Positions 22,286 to 30,405 of a stretch of 32,694 nucleotides of DNA are shown here, piece by piece. The position numbers were made by a program, and so were the translations under genes. Location: the NCBI GenBank assembly GCA_030550075.1, contig JAUQQB010000002.1, positions 1-32,694 of the forward strand, in the 5' to 3' direction. The first letter of the stretch is position 1. Every line of letters starts with the position of its first letter. The notes under the pieces were generated by a model, which saw only the letters and a list, made by a program, of their open reading frames with translations, was not told where the DNA came from and did not search any database. This DNA comes from Chloroflexota bacterium (GTDB taxonomy: Bacteria > Chloroflexota > Anaerolineae > Thermoflexales > Thermoflexaceae).

Positions 22286-23941
22286 TTAGTGTAACCGCTG
22301 ATGTTCGTGCGGGTTGATAAGGAACTCCACCAGCCGCTCTGCCCGCTGGAAGCGCCCGGTCCGATTCAAGTGGTGATGGTTTGCTTCCAGAAGAGAGGTG
22401 GGGACCAGCCGCCCCTGCCGCATGACCTCCGGATCCGAGAGGACGACCTCGGGAGGGCCATCCGCGATGAGCTGCCCGTCTGCTATGACCCAGATCCGGT
22501 TGGCGAATGAGAGGGCCAGATCCAGATCGTGGGTGATGAAGACCAGGGCGTCCACCGCCGGCGTGGGCCCGAAGGCGATATGGGCGATCGCGTCCATCAA
22601 CCGCATATAGGCCCGGTAATCCTGACCTGCCGTCGGCTCGTCCATCACCAGGATCCGGCTGCGCATGCTCAGCACGGAGGCGATGGTCACGCGCTTTTGC
22701 TGGCCGAAACTCAGGGCCCACGGCGAGGAGCGTGCCTGATCCAGCAGCCCCACCAGCCCCAGCGCCCAGCGAACATCGGCCTCTACTCGGTCAGGTGGGC
22801 GGCCCAGGTTACGCGGCCCGAAGGCGACTTCCTCCCACACTGTGGGCGCGAAGAGCATCTGGCTGGGGCTCTGGAACACATACCCGATGGTGTGGGCGAT
22901 CTCCGCCACCGTCTGGTCCCGCGTGCTCTTCCCTCCCACCCACACCCGGCCCCGCCGGGGCTTCAACAACCCCATCGCCAGCTTGAGCAAGGTGGTCTTG
23001 CCGGCCCCGTTCGGCCCCAGGATCGCCAGGCTGTCTCCTTTTCGGATCTCAGCCTGGATCCCATGCAACACATCCGGGCCATCGCCGTAACCGAAGGACA
23101 CATCCTCAAAGACCACAAGGGGTGGTGCGGAGGGGGAGGCTGGTGGGATCTCCACCGCCGGCTCCCATCGTTCGCGAACGGCAGGCCAGCGCCGCAGCCA
23201 GACTGAGAAAGGGACTTTCACCGCGGTGGGATCCACACGCTCGAAGAACGCCTCCGGGTCTCCATCGAAGGCCAAGCGTCCATCCTCCAGACAGAATACC
23301 CGGTTCGGGTGGGCCTTCATCGCATCCTCCACCCGATGCTCCACCAGCAGCACGGTGTGGCCTTCCCGGTGAAGCTGGCGGAAGAGGGCCAGCGCATCCT
23401 GAGCGCTCTGGGGATCCAGGGAGGCCAGGGGCTCGTCCAGGAGGAGGATCCGTGGGGCCATCGCCAGAACCCCAGCAAGCGCCACGCGCTGCTTTTCCCC
23501 TCCAGAAAGCTGAAAAGTCGGACGATCCCGCAGGTGGGCGATCCCGAGGGCGTTCAGGACCTCGTCCACCCGTTCCAGGATCCGGGGGCGCGGCCAGCCC
23601 AGGTTCTCCAGTCCGAAGGCGACGTCATGGAGGACATCGGCGGCGACGATCTGACGTTCCGGATCCTGGAGCAGCGTGCCGACCTGCTGGGAGAGCCGGG
23701 CCAGCGGCCATGTGCGGGGATCCAGCCCTCCGATCCGGATTGTGCCCTGAAGCTCCCCTTTGTAGCTCCGGGGGATCAAACCGTTCAGAGCCCGCAGCAA
23801 TGTGCTCTTCCCGCATCCGCTGGGCCCAGCCACCAGGATCATTTCCCCCTCTTCCACGGAGAAAGAAATCCCCTGCACGGCCGGCTGGGGCCGCGCCGCA
23901 TAACGGAAGGTGAAATCGCGAACCTCCAGGATCGAAGCCAT
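22286..23941 (-). CDS. ECF transporter two-domain ATPase (fused EcfA1/EcfA2)
   Basis: A protein of about 551 residues with two ABC ATPase domains. Domain 1 has Walker A GPSGCGKST (39-47), signature LSGGEKQR and LLLDEPLASLD. Domain 2 (from about 280) has Walker A GPNGAGKTT (about 308-316), signature LSFGQQKR (a variant usual in ECF ATPases), Walker B ILVMDEPTAGQD and the H-loop FITHD. It powers the S/T membrane partners encoded downstream, so the cluster encodes a complete energy-coupling factor importer of the YkoD or EcfAA type. ATG 23941 was chosen over ATG 23959 because the domain begins right after it; neither has a clear ribosome site. A TAAAAT -10-like box lies on the minus strand at 23975-23980. 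Confidence 0.9.
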   Translation of the reverse strand: MASILEVRDFTFRYAARPQPAVQGISFSVEEGEMILVAGPSGCGKSTLLRALNGLIPRSYKGELQGTIRIGGLDPRTWPLARLSQQVGTLLQDPERQIVAADVLHDVAFGLENLGWPRPRILERVDEVLNALGIAHLRDRPTFQLSGGEKQRVALAGVLAMAPRILLLDEPLASLDPQSAQDALALFRQLHREGHTVLLVEHRVEDAMKAHPNRVFCLEDGRLAFDGDPEAFFERVDPTAVKVPFSVWLRRWPAVRERWEPAVEIPPASPSAPPLVVFEDVSFGYGDGPDVLHGIQAEIRKGDSLAILGPNGAGKTTLLKLAMGLLKPRRGRVWVGGKSTRDQTVAEIAHTIGYVFQSPSQMLFAPTVWEEVAFGPRNLGRPPDRVEADVRWALGLVGLLDQARSSPWALSFGQQKRVTIASVLSMRSRILVMDEPTAGQDYRAYMRLMDAIAHIAFGPTPAVDALVFITHDLDLALSFANRIWVIADGQLIADGPPEVVLSDPEVMRQGRLVPTSLLEANHHHLNRTGRFQRAERLVEFLINPHEHQRLH

Positions 23942-24024
23942 TGGAGAGCAGTCTCGCATTCGATGTTGAAGTAAATTTTAACGCAGCCTGGATTCGCTGG
24001 ACTTTGAGCGAAGTGGGCCGGGTG

Positions 24025-24098
24025 TGCCCCAAAATCGTTGAGGCCCCATCTCAAATCCTGTGGAAAGGAAGAGCCTTTGGGGCATATCGATTTTGGGG
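24025..24098. repeat. One left arm with two competing right arms (CCCCAAAATCG type)
   Basis: TGCCCCAAAATCG at 24025-24037 can pair with TTTGGGGCA (24076-24084, 9 bp) or with CGATTTTGGGG (24088-24098, 11 bp). The two pairings are mutually exclusive. It could be a repressor site with repeated half-sites or a small RNA switch; no known riboswitch is recognised. Confidence 0.4.
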
Positions 24099-24360
24099 TG
24101 ATGAGGGATCTTTCCCCTGATTCCGGAGATAATGGCCTCGGGATCGAGACCCATCGATCCGGTCGTTCGGAAGTATGGAGCCTGTATCGAAGATTCGCTT
24201 TGCCTCCGGGGGACATGCCTCGGGATTTTTAAGGTTGGGAAGGGGGCTGAAGGTGGTTGTCCCAACTCACGAAATCTCCCCAGAGTTCGCAGGACGTGGC
24301 CTGCGCTCTGCGAAGCGGGATTTTGGGCAAAGGAGGCTACGGAAAGATCATGGTCCCATG

Positions 24361-24389
24361 TTGTCCGCCGGATTGTTCGCCGTCATAAT
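24361..24389 (+). promoter_or_regulatory. Probable promoter of the aminotransferase gene
   Basis: TTGTCC (24361-24366) and CATAAT (24384-24389) are 17 bases apart, about 50 bases before the start codon. Confidence 0.55.
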
Positions 24390-24438
24390 CAAAGTGAGGC
24401 CGGATTTGAAAATGTTTCGCCAGAGACAGGAGGCCCCT

Positions 24439-25623
24439 ATGCGGCTGGCACAACGCATGTCCCGATTGGGCACCGAGACGGCCTTTGAGGTGCTGGCGCG
24501 GGCGAAGGCCCTGGAGGCGCAGGGTCGGGAGATCATCCACCTGGAGATCGGGGAGCCGGACTTCGACACCCCGGCCCATATCAAGGCCGCCGCCGTCCGC
24601 GCGCTGGAAGAAGGCTATACCCACTACACCCCCGCGGCCGGGATCCCGGCCCTGCGGGAGACCATCGCCGATTATATCCGTCGCACCCGGGGCATCCCGG
24701 TGGGGCGGGAGAACATCGTGGTGGTCCCCGGCGGGAAGCCCATTATGTTCTTCACGATCCTGGCCCTCGTGGAGGAAGGCGACGAGGTGATCTATCCCAA
24801 CCCGGGCTTTCCGATCTACGAATCGATGATCCACTTTGTGGGCGGCCACCCGGTGCCCCTGCGGCTGCGGATGGAGAACGAGTTCCGGGTGGATGTGGAG
24901 GAGCTGGCGCAATTGATCACCCCGCGCACCCGCATGCTGATCCTCAACTCCCCGGCCAATCCGACCGGAGGGGTGCTCACCCGGGAGGACCTGGCGGCCA
25001 TCGCCGAGCTATGCCTGAAGCATGATTTGGTCGTGCTCTCGGATGAGATCTACAGTCGCATCCTTTACGAGGGGGAGCATCTCAGCATCGCCAGCTTCCC
25101 GGGGATGCGGGAGCGGACCATCATCCTAGATGGGTTCAGCAAGACCTACGCGATGACCGGGTGGCGGCTGGGGTATGGGGTGATGCCGGAGCCCCTGGCG
25201 GAAGCGGTGACGCGGCTGATGATTAACTCCAACTCCTGCACCGCCGCCTTCACCCAGATGGCCGGGATCGCCGCCCTCACCGGACCGCAGGACGATGTGG
25301 ACCGGATGGTCGCGGCCTTCCGGGAGCGGCGGGAGGTGATGGTGGAAGGGCTGAACCGCATCCCGGGTTTCCGCTGTCTCAAGCCCAGGGGCGCCTTCTA
25401 TGCCTTCCCCAACATCGAGGGAACCGGGATGTCCTCCCGGGAGCTGGCGTCCTATCTGTTAGAGGAGGCCGGGGTGGCCGTGCTCTCGGGGACGGCCTTT
25501 GGGGAATATGGAGAAGGCTTTCTGCGTCTCTCCTTTGCCAACTCCGTGGAGAACATCCGGAAAGCCCTCGAGCGCGTCGAGAAAGCCGTCCGCCGCCTTC
25601 CGGTGCGCGCGGCGGCTTCTTAA
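24439..25623 (+). CDS. Class I/II pyridoxal-phosphate aminotransferase
   Basis: A 394-residue fold-type I aminotransferase of the aspartate/alanine aminotransferase (subgroup I-gamma) kind. Visible motifs are LEIGEPDFDTP near the start, Y.HYTPAAGIPALRE, NSPANPTGG (about 172-180), LSDEIYSR and the PLP lysine K235 in FSKTYAMTGWRLGY. The C-terminal RLSFANS carries the Arg that binds the substrate carboxylate. It transfers amino groups between amino acids and 2-oxo acids, probably with 2-oxoglutarate or pyruvate; the exact amino acid is unknown. AGGAGG lies 6 bases before ATG 24439. It is a monocistronic unit with its own promoter and a hairpin after the stop. Confidence 0.92.
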   Translation: MRLAQRMSRLGTETAFEVLARAKALEAQGREIIHLEIGEPDFDTPAHIKAAAVRALEEGYTHYTPAAGIPALRETIADYIRRTRGIPVGRENIVVVPGGKPIMFFTILALVEEGDEVIYPNPGFPIYESMIHFVGGHPVPLRLRMENEFRVDVEELAQLITPRTRMLILNSPANPTGGVLTREDLAAIAELCLKHDLVVLSDEIYSRILYEGEHLSIASFPGMRERTIILDGFSKTYAMTGWRLGYGVMPEPLAEAVTRLMINSNSCTAAFTQMAGIAALTGPQDDVDRMVAAFRERREVMVEGLNRIPGFRCLKPRGAFYAFPNIEGTGMSSRELASYLLEEAGVAVLSGTAFGEYGEGFLRLSFANSVENIRKALERVEKAVRRLPVRAAAS

Positions 25624-25628
25624 GGGAT

Positions 25629-25667
25629 CAGGCGCTGGAGGTCACCGAAGGCGGCCCCCAGCGCCTG
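25629..25667. terminator. Hairpin between convergent genes
   Basis: CAGGCGCTGG (25629-25638) pairs with CCAGCGCCTG (25658-25667). It lies between the aminotransferase stop and the converging CapA-type gene stop, so it probably serves both. No T-run is seen. Confidence 0.55.
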
Positions 25668-25672
25668 AACTT

Positions 25673-27304
25673 CTATGGCATCAACCCGAACAGCAACGCC
25701 AGTAGCGCCTGGCGTTCCTCCATCCTCATGGGGCGAGGACGGGCAAAGTCTTCCAGAAAGGCCGTCTGGAGCATGACCCCCAGATAGCGACCCTCATAGA
25801 ATAGGTGCCGATCGATGAACGTCTGCCGCACCCCGATGGGATCCACCTGATCGAAGAACAGGTTCCCCAGCCCATAATGGATGAACCACCCGGACCCCAC
25901 CTCGAAGGTCTGGGCATGGTGTCCCTGGCTGCCGCTGACCACCACGGCCCCCAGATCCCGCCAGCGGCGGAAATCCTGAACCTGCTGCAGCGTGGGCGCG
26001 TAATCATAAAGCTCCCAATACTGAAGGGTCACGATGGGCAGCCATCCCTCGGCCCGCAGGCGGCGAACGGTTTCCTCCAGCTCCGGGACGCATGGCGCCG
26101 CGCCGGGCTCCGTCGGGGTGGCCCAGTCGTAGTCCGGTCCCACCGGGTTACATCCGATGAAAGCCAGACGGTTCCCATTGTGCTCCACCCGCAGGGGTTG
26201 CAGGGCCTCCTCCAGGTCTCGCCCTCCTCCGTAATATCGCATCCCCAGGCGCTGATAGAGCTCCAGGGTCGCCTGAAGTGGCTCCCGTCCGTAATCATTC
26301 AGATGGTTCCCGGTGAGCTCCACGATGTCCGTGCCGATAGCGCTCAATAGCTCCGCATAACGGGGATGGCTGCAGAACACCACACCGCTTCGAGGTTGCG
26401 GCGGCGGGCAGCTTTCCCAGAAAGAGACTTCATTGCTGATGTGAGTGAGGTCGGCGTTCCGCAGCCACGGCGCGATATCGCGGGCCGGGAACAGAACCCC
26501 ATAGCGCTCCATCTGCGCCGCGGTCCCGCGGACCAGCGCTGTGACCCCCGTCATGGCCAGGATCGTCATCCGGCGCTCATCCCGATTGATCAACCATCCG
26601 ACCGCCTGTTGAAAATCCGCTGCGGGGAATCCAGGCGGAACGCGCTCTACCCCGAACCACACCGTCAGCGGATATCGCTCCGGATCCAGCCCTCGCTCCA
26701 TGGGGGAAAGGCCCTCCACCGCGATCACCTTCAGGCGGGGTTCCAGGTGGTGGAAGGGGACCAGCGCCCACCCGACGCGCTCCGCCCAGAGGCGATCCAC
26801 CAGCTCCGCTTCCAGCACAGGGCGCACGACTTCTGGATCCGGCGGACCCCAGAGGCTGGAGAAGAGGCGGATGGTCTCCGTCGTGGCCAGGAGAGGGCCT
26901 GGAAGGGTGTCCTGACCCTGCCAGCGGGCGCGAAGGGCATAGAGGGAGATTTCGTCCGTCACGGTGGGGAAAGGCGCCGTTAGGGCATAAATCCATACCC
27001 CCAGGCGCAACGGTGCGCCGGCCGGAACCGGAGCGATCCGGATAGCTCCCGCATCCTCCACCAGCTGCCAGCGAGGATCGGCCCTTAGCCGTCGCCGGAG
27101 CTCCTCACGGACTTCTATCGGAAGCGCGGGGTGCAACCCGATGGGCCATCTGGACGGCGTGGGGGTCGAAGCCGGCGTAGGCGTCGGAGTTGGCATCGGC
27201 GGGACCGTTGGGGAAGGAGAGGGAAGATCGACGGCCGTGCATCCGGTAACCAGGAGCGCCAGCACGGCGATCGCCAGCCATCGGAGTCCTGTTAGGTCGC
27301 GCAT
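25673..27304 (-). CDS. CapA-family (PGA_cap) lipoprotein
   Basis: A 543-residue protein. The signal peptide ends in the lipobox LVTGC (Cys22), followed by a Pro/Thr/Ser linker (about 28-50). The middle part (about 55-290) is of unknown family, with some resemblance to a substrate-binding fold. The C-terminal 250 residues match the PGA_cap metallophosphoesterase-like domain of CapA/PgsA proteins: MTGVTALVRG, THISNEVSFW, VELTGNHLNDYG, VTLQYWE, and GSQGHHAQTFEV with IHYGLGNLFFDQ. CapA proteins take part in polyglutamate capsule synthesis or related surface polymers, but many lineages use the domain otherwise. ATG 27304 has GGAG 8 bases upstream. The upstream JAMM gene on the same strand is separated by a hairpin. 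Confidence 0.85.
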   Translation of the reverse strand: MRDLTGLRWLAIAVLALLVTGCTAVDLPSPSPTVPPMPTPTPTPASTPTPSRWPIGLHPALPIEVREELRRRLRADPRWQLVEDAGAIRIAPVPAGAPLRLGVWIYALTAPFPTVTDEISLYALRARWQGQDTLPGPLLATTETIRLFSSLWGPPDPEVVRPVLEAELVDRLWAERVGWALVPFHHLEPRLKVIAVEGLSPMERGLDPERYPLTVWFGVERVPPGFPAADFQQAVGWLINRDERRMTILAMTGVTALVRGTAAQMERYGVLFPARDIAPWLRNADLTHISNEVSFWESCPPPQPRSGVVFCSHPRYAELLSAIGTDIVELTGNHLNDYGREPLQATLELYQRLGMRYYGGGRDLEEALQPLRVEHNGNRLAFIGCNPVGPDYDWATPTEPGAAPCVPELEETVRRLRAEGWLPIVTLQYWELYDYAPTLQQVQDFRRWRDLGAVVVSGSQGHHAQTFEVGSGWFIHYGLGNLFFDQVDPIGVRQTFIDRHLFYEGRYLGVMLQTAFLEDFARPRPMRMEERQALLALLFGLMP

Positions 27305-27500
27305 CGAAGAGCTCCGGGGCGTGTTCGTTAAAGGCGCTAAACGAGTTTGTAATGTTTCGAGAGATGGGCTGCCTTCGGCGGTGGGTCTACAGAAAACTGT
27401 GGTGGTATCGGACTCGTCCTGGGAGATCCGAACGTCCAACGTCCGGGCTCCCATATCGGGCCCTTCGGGCTCATTGGAGCCTTCCAGCAAAGGAATTTCT

Positions 27501-27517
27501 AGCCCCCGAAGGGGGCT
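27501..27517 (-). terminator. Terminator-like hairpin after the JAMM gene
   Basis: AGCCCCC/GGGGGCT with a 3-base loop lies 39 bases downstream of the JAMM stop on the minus strand, followed by AGAAATTCCTTT. The T-run is weak. Confidence 0.5.
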
Positions 27518-27555
27518 TTCGCAAATTCAGCCCGGCGCTTGAGCGCCAGGCAACC

Positions 27556-27981
27556 TTATTCCACCAGCCGGATAGGCACCTCCCGAACCGTTCCGTTTAT
27601 GATCCGGAAAGCGCGCAGGCGCCATTCCCCACGGACCGGGGCGGCGATCACGTAGATGGCCTCCGGATAGTACGCCTCCGCCACGTCCATCGCTGAAGGC
27701 GCCGGAGGGCCATGGGGATGGGAATGGTAAATCCCCACCAGCTCCCACCCCCGGGTCTCCAGCTCCCGAATCACCCGGATCAGGTCCTCCGGGTGAACCC
27801 GATAGCGGGCCGGGCTGGCTAACTCGTTCCGGGTCGGGTAAACGGCCAGCACCCGATGGCCGATCCCTCCTAAAAGCCCGCAGGCCTCCAGCGGCCACTC
27901 CGCCTGGGCGTGAGCGAGAATGCGCCGGGCACCATCGGCCGTCAGATCAAGGGATTCTGCTTCCGGATCCAGATGGCCCAT
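27556..27981 (-). CDS. JAMM/MPN+ (Mov34, M67-type) metalloprotease
   Basis: A 141-residue single-domain protein. The full JAMM motif is present: Glu32 in PLEACGLL, and HSHPHGPPAPSAMD with H86, H88, S96 and D99. Bacterial enzymes of this kind trim C-terminal residues from small ubiquitin-like sulfur carriers (for example CysO in cysteine synthesis) or act in tail processing. The upstream neighbour is a TusA-type sulfur relay protein whose coding region overlaps this start by 40 bases, so a sulfur-transfer role is likely by inference. The ribosome site GGGGGAAGG sits inside the TusA coding region, 4 bases before ATG 27981. Confidence 0.88.
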   Translation of the reverse strand: MGHLDPEAESLDLTADGARRILAHAQAEWPLEACGLLGGIGHRVLAVYPTRNELASPARYRVHPEDLIRVIRELETRGWELVGIYHSHPHGPPAPSAMDVAEAYYPEAIYVIAAPVRGEWRLRAFRIINGTVREVPIRLVE

Positions 27982-28205
27982 GCCCCTTCCCCCATGGGTT
28001 CAACCTTCAGCACCTCATCCCCCTGCAGCGCCACGCTACGGGGGACGTTGCGGGTCGCCGGTTCGTAATCGACCAGCACCCGGAGCACCTGACCCACCTC
28101 CATCTCTTCCAGAGCCAGGCGGGTCTTCACATAGGTGTAAGGGCAGACCTCGCCTCGGATATCCAGCTCCAGGGTGGGGTACAGGGTCCCGTTTTCTTGA
28201 TCCAT
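27942..28205 (-). CDS. TusA/SirA-family sulfur-transfer protein
   Basis: An 87-residue protein of the TusA fold. LDIRGEVCPYTYVKTRLAL carries the active Cys21 in a CPYT variant of the usual CPxP motif; GQVLRVLVD and GDEVLKVEP follow. TusA-type proteins receive persulfide sulfur on this Cys and pass it to partner proteins for tRNA thiolation, cofactor synthesis or sulfur oxidation. AGGAGG lies 4 bases before ATG 28205. The last 40 bases overlap the JAMM gene in another frame, which implies strict co-translation. Confidence 0.88.
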   Translation of the reverse strand: MDQENGTLYPTLELDIRGEVCPYTYVKTRLALEEMEVGQVLRVLVDYEPATRNVPRSVALQGDEVLKVEPMGEGAWAIWIRKQNPLI

Positions 28206-28431
28206 CGCGCCTCCTGATCCGTATCGATCCGCCTCCGAAGGCGCCCAGGACAGCGCCCGTGCGGTTTGGCTGGTGCCGCTCCTTCATGCTATCCTGGGCA
28301 AGCGAAGGCCTCCAGTTTCGCGCGGGCGATGGTATTCTCCTTTGCCTGCGTGGAGGCGTCAACAACCAGAGCCGGACAACTGCTCGCAGTCGTTCTACGA
28401 ACGGGATCTTGCACAGGGGGTGCGCCGCGCG

Positions 28432-29106
28432 ATGGGCCGCTATCGCTTTCTCACTTTTGATTGTTACGGCACGCTGATCGACTGGCGGGCCGGGATCGCC
28501 GAGCATCTGGGCGGCATCCTGCGCCGCCATGGGGTGGACCCTGCGCCGAAGGAGCTCCTTCAGGTTTACGTGGAGGAAGAGCATCGCCTGGAGTCCGGCC
28601 CCTACCGGCGGTATCGGGAGATCCTGGCGGAGAGCGCGCGGGCGGTGGCTGCCCGTTTCGGGGTCCAGATTTCCGATGCGGAGGCCCATGCCTTCGCGGA
28701 TTCCCTGCCCGACTGGCCGCCTTTTCCGGATACCGCGGATGGTCTCCGGGCGTTTGGCGTGATGGGCTTCCGACGGGTGATCCTCTCCAACGTGGATCGC
28801 GACCTGCTGGCGGAGACCATCCGGCGCCATGGCCTGGAGATCGACGGGGCGATCACCGCCGAAGACACCCGGACCTACAAGCCGAATCCCCGCCACTGGC
28901 TCGCCTTCTGCTCCCGTTATGCTGTCCGGCGGGAGGAGGTGCTGCACATCGCGCAAAGCCTTCTCCACGACATCCGTCCGGCCATCCGGCTCAAACTGGA
29001 TTGCGTCTGGCTGAACCGGTACCGGGAGCCTGCTCCTGAAGATGTGCATCCCACCCAAATGTTTTACGATCTGGATGCGCTGGTGGGATGGCTGTTGACT
29101 TCTTAA
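28432..29106 (+). CDS. HAD-family hydrolase, haloacid dehalogenase type II-like
   Basis: A 224-residue HAD hydrolase. Motif I is TFDCYGTLIDW (nucleophile D10), with a cap domain around 20-95. Motif II is ILSNVD and motif III has the Lys in TYKPNP. The type II signature AQSLLHDIRPA is followed by VWLNR. The first Asp is followed by CYGT, not the DVDGT of phosphatases, as in L-2-haloacid dehalogenases and related phosphatases; the substrate is unknown. The start is ATG 28432; an in-frame GTG at 28420 is possible. The gene is divergent from the TusA/JAMM pair. Confidence 0.88.
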   Translation: MGRYRFLTFDCYGTLIDWRAGIAEHLGGILRRHGVDPAPKELLQVYVEEEHRLESGPYRRYREILAESARAVAARFGVQISDAEAHAFADSLPDWPPFPDTADGLRAFGVMGFRRVILSNVDRDLLAETIRRHGLEIDGAITAEDTRTYKPNPRHWLAFCSRYAVRREEVLHIAQSLLHDIRPAIRLKLDCVWLNRYREPAPEDVHPTQMFYDLDALVGWLLTS

Positions 29107-29250
29107 ATCCTCGCCAGAGTTTTCTCTCCAGGTTTTTCGGGCTGGGTGCTGAAGATGCTCCCCGGGCACCCCATGTGGCACTGATGATTTTTCTACAGAA
29201 GTTCCATAGGATGCGGGCCGCCTTCAGCGCCCCATCACCCGAACTTTATC

Positions 29251-29290
29251 TACTCCCTTCCCACGCTGTTCGCGGCGTGGGGAGGGAGTA
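29251..29290. terminator. Strong 16-bp hairpin between HAD and epimerase genes
   Basis: TACTCCCTTCCCACGC (29251-29266) pairs with GCGTGGGGAGGGAGTA (29275-29290) with one wobble pair and an 8-base loop. It lies 145 bases after the HAD stop and 75 before the epimerase start. With no T-run, it is either a terminator of the first gene or a regulatory leader of the second. Confidence 0.5.
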
Positions 29291-29364
29291 AGGGACAGGC
29301 TCTGAACTCCAACGGGCATCGTAAGATCGGAATAGAGCACTTAATATTCAGAGCAGGAGGCCAT

Positions 29365-30291
29365 ATGCGGATCCTGATCACCGGCGGCGCGGGCTTCCTG
29401 GGAGCCGCCCTGGCCAACCGGCTGGTCCGCGAGGGCCATACGGTGCTGGCCCTGGACGACCTCAGCGCGGGAGATCCCCAGCGCCTGGATCCCCGGGTGG
29501 TCCTCGCCCGGGGAGATGTGCGGGATGTTCCCCGCCTCTGGACGCTGTTGCAGGGCGTGGATCTGGTTTACCATCTGGCGGCCCGGGTTTCGGTGCCGGA
29601 GTCCATCCTGTACCCCCGGATCTACCAGGATGTGAACGTGGGTGGTACCGTGGCCCTGTTAGAGGCGATGCGGGACGCCGGGGTGAGGCGCCTGGTGCTA
29701 ACTTCCTCCGGTGCGGTTTATGGCGATCAGCCGGTCCAGCCGGTCCATGAAGAGCTCCTCCCCCGCCCTCGCTCCACCTATGCGGTGACCAAGCTGGCCG
29801 CGGAGCATTTCGTTCTGACCCTGGGCCGGCTGTGGGGGTTCGAAGTGGTGGTCCTGCGGATCTTTAATGCGTATGGGCCCGGTCAGCCGCTTCCGGCCGC
29901 CCATGCGCCGGTCACCTCCCGGTTCCTTAAGCAGGCGATCGAAGGGGGAACCCTGGTGATCTTCGGGGATGGAACCCAAACCCGGGATTTCGTTTATGTG
30001 GACGATGTGGCGGAAGCGCTGGTGGCGGCCGGGGAGCGAACGGGTCTGAACGGGGAGATCATCAATGTGGGGAGCGGCCAGGAAACCTCCATCAATGAGC
30101 TGGCCGAGATCGTCATGCGGGTTGTCGGACGACGGGCTCAGGTCATCCACAGTCCCGCTCAGGACGGCGGGGTCGCCCGGTTATGCGCCGACCTCCGGAA
30201 GGCGGAGCGGCTCCTGGGATATCGGCCACGGGTCTTTCTGGATGAGGGCCTGCACCGGATGTTCCGAGAGGATCCCCGATTCCGGGCATAA
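29365..30291 (+). CDS. NAD-dependent sugar epimerase/dehydratase (extended SDR)
   Basis: A 308-residue extended short-chain dehydrogenase of the UDP-glucose 4-epimerase type. The dinucleotide loop is GGAGFLG (7-13). D31 after the second strand favours NAD. HLAA, the catalytic TSS near 113-115 and Y139xxxK143 (YAVTK) are present. The substrate-side segments LRIFNAYGPGQ and DGTQTRDFVYVDDV are typical of nucleotide-sugar epimerases and dehydratases. It probably makes a sugar nucleotide for a surface polysaccharide. AGGAGG lies 5 bases before ATG 29365. It is followed by a good terminator. Confidence 0.92.
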   Translation: MRILITGGAGFLGAALANRLVREGHTVLALDDLSAGDPQRLDPRVVLARGDVRDVPRLWTLLQGVDLVYHLAARVSVPESILYPRIYQDVNVGGTVALLEAMRDAGVRRLVLTSSGAVYGDQPVQPVHEELLPRPRSTYAVTKLAAEHFVLTLGRLWGFEVVVLRIFNAYGPGQPLPAAHAPVTSRFLKQAIEGGTLVIFGDGTQTRDFVYVDDVAEALVAAGERTGLNGEIINVGSGQETSINELAEIVMRVVGRRAQVIHSPAQDGGVARLCADLRKAERLLGYRPRVFLDEGLHRMFREDPRFRA

Positions 30292-30328
30292 GTGAATGAT
30301 GGGCTTTGCTGCCGATTCGAGACACTTG

Positions 30329-30368
30329 AAGCTGGACCGAGTGCAGAAGGCACCCGGTCCAGCTTTTA
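30329..30368 (+). terminator. Intrinsic terminator after the epimerase gene
   Basis: AAGCTGGACCG (30329-30339) pairs with CGGTCCAGCTT (30355-30365), with a nested GTGC/GCAC stem inside the loop, and then TTACTT. It lies 38 bases after the epimerase stop and may also serve the converging OppF gene. Confidence 0.7.
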
Positions 30369-30405
30369 CTTCATGCCTTCCCTAAACCGGAGGGGGGAGA
30401 AGCGT

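Larger units (their letters stand above)
23942..24438. other. Divergent intergenic region between ECF ATPase and aminotransferase
   Basis: About 500 bases without a convincing gene. It contains a -10-like TAAAAT for the ECF operon (minus, 23975-23980) and an inverted-repeat set at 24025-24098. A short hairpin, GTTGGGA/TCCCAAC (24234-24240 and 24260-24266), follows, and then the aminotransferase promoter (24361-24389). The open frame upstream of the aminotransferase start is not protein-like. Confidence 0.5.

Noticed and set aside
21299..22294. Plus-strand open frame of 331 codons
   Set aside because: Antisense to the S component; the translation is His/Gln/Asp-rich with no fold features.
28036..29181. 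Minus-strand open frame of 381 codons
   Set aside because: Antisense to the HAD hydrolase and out of frame with TusA; no motifs.
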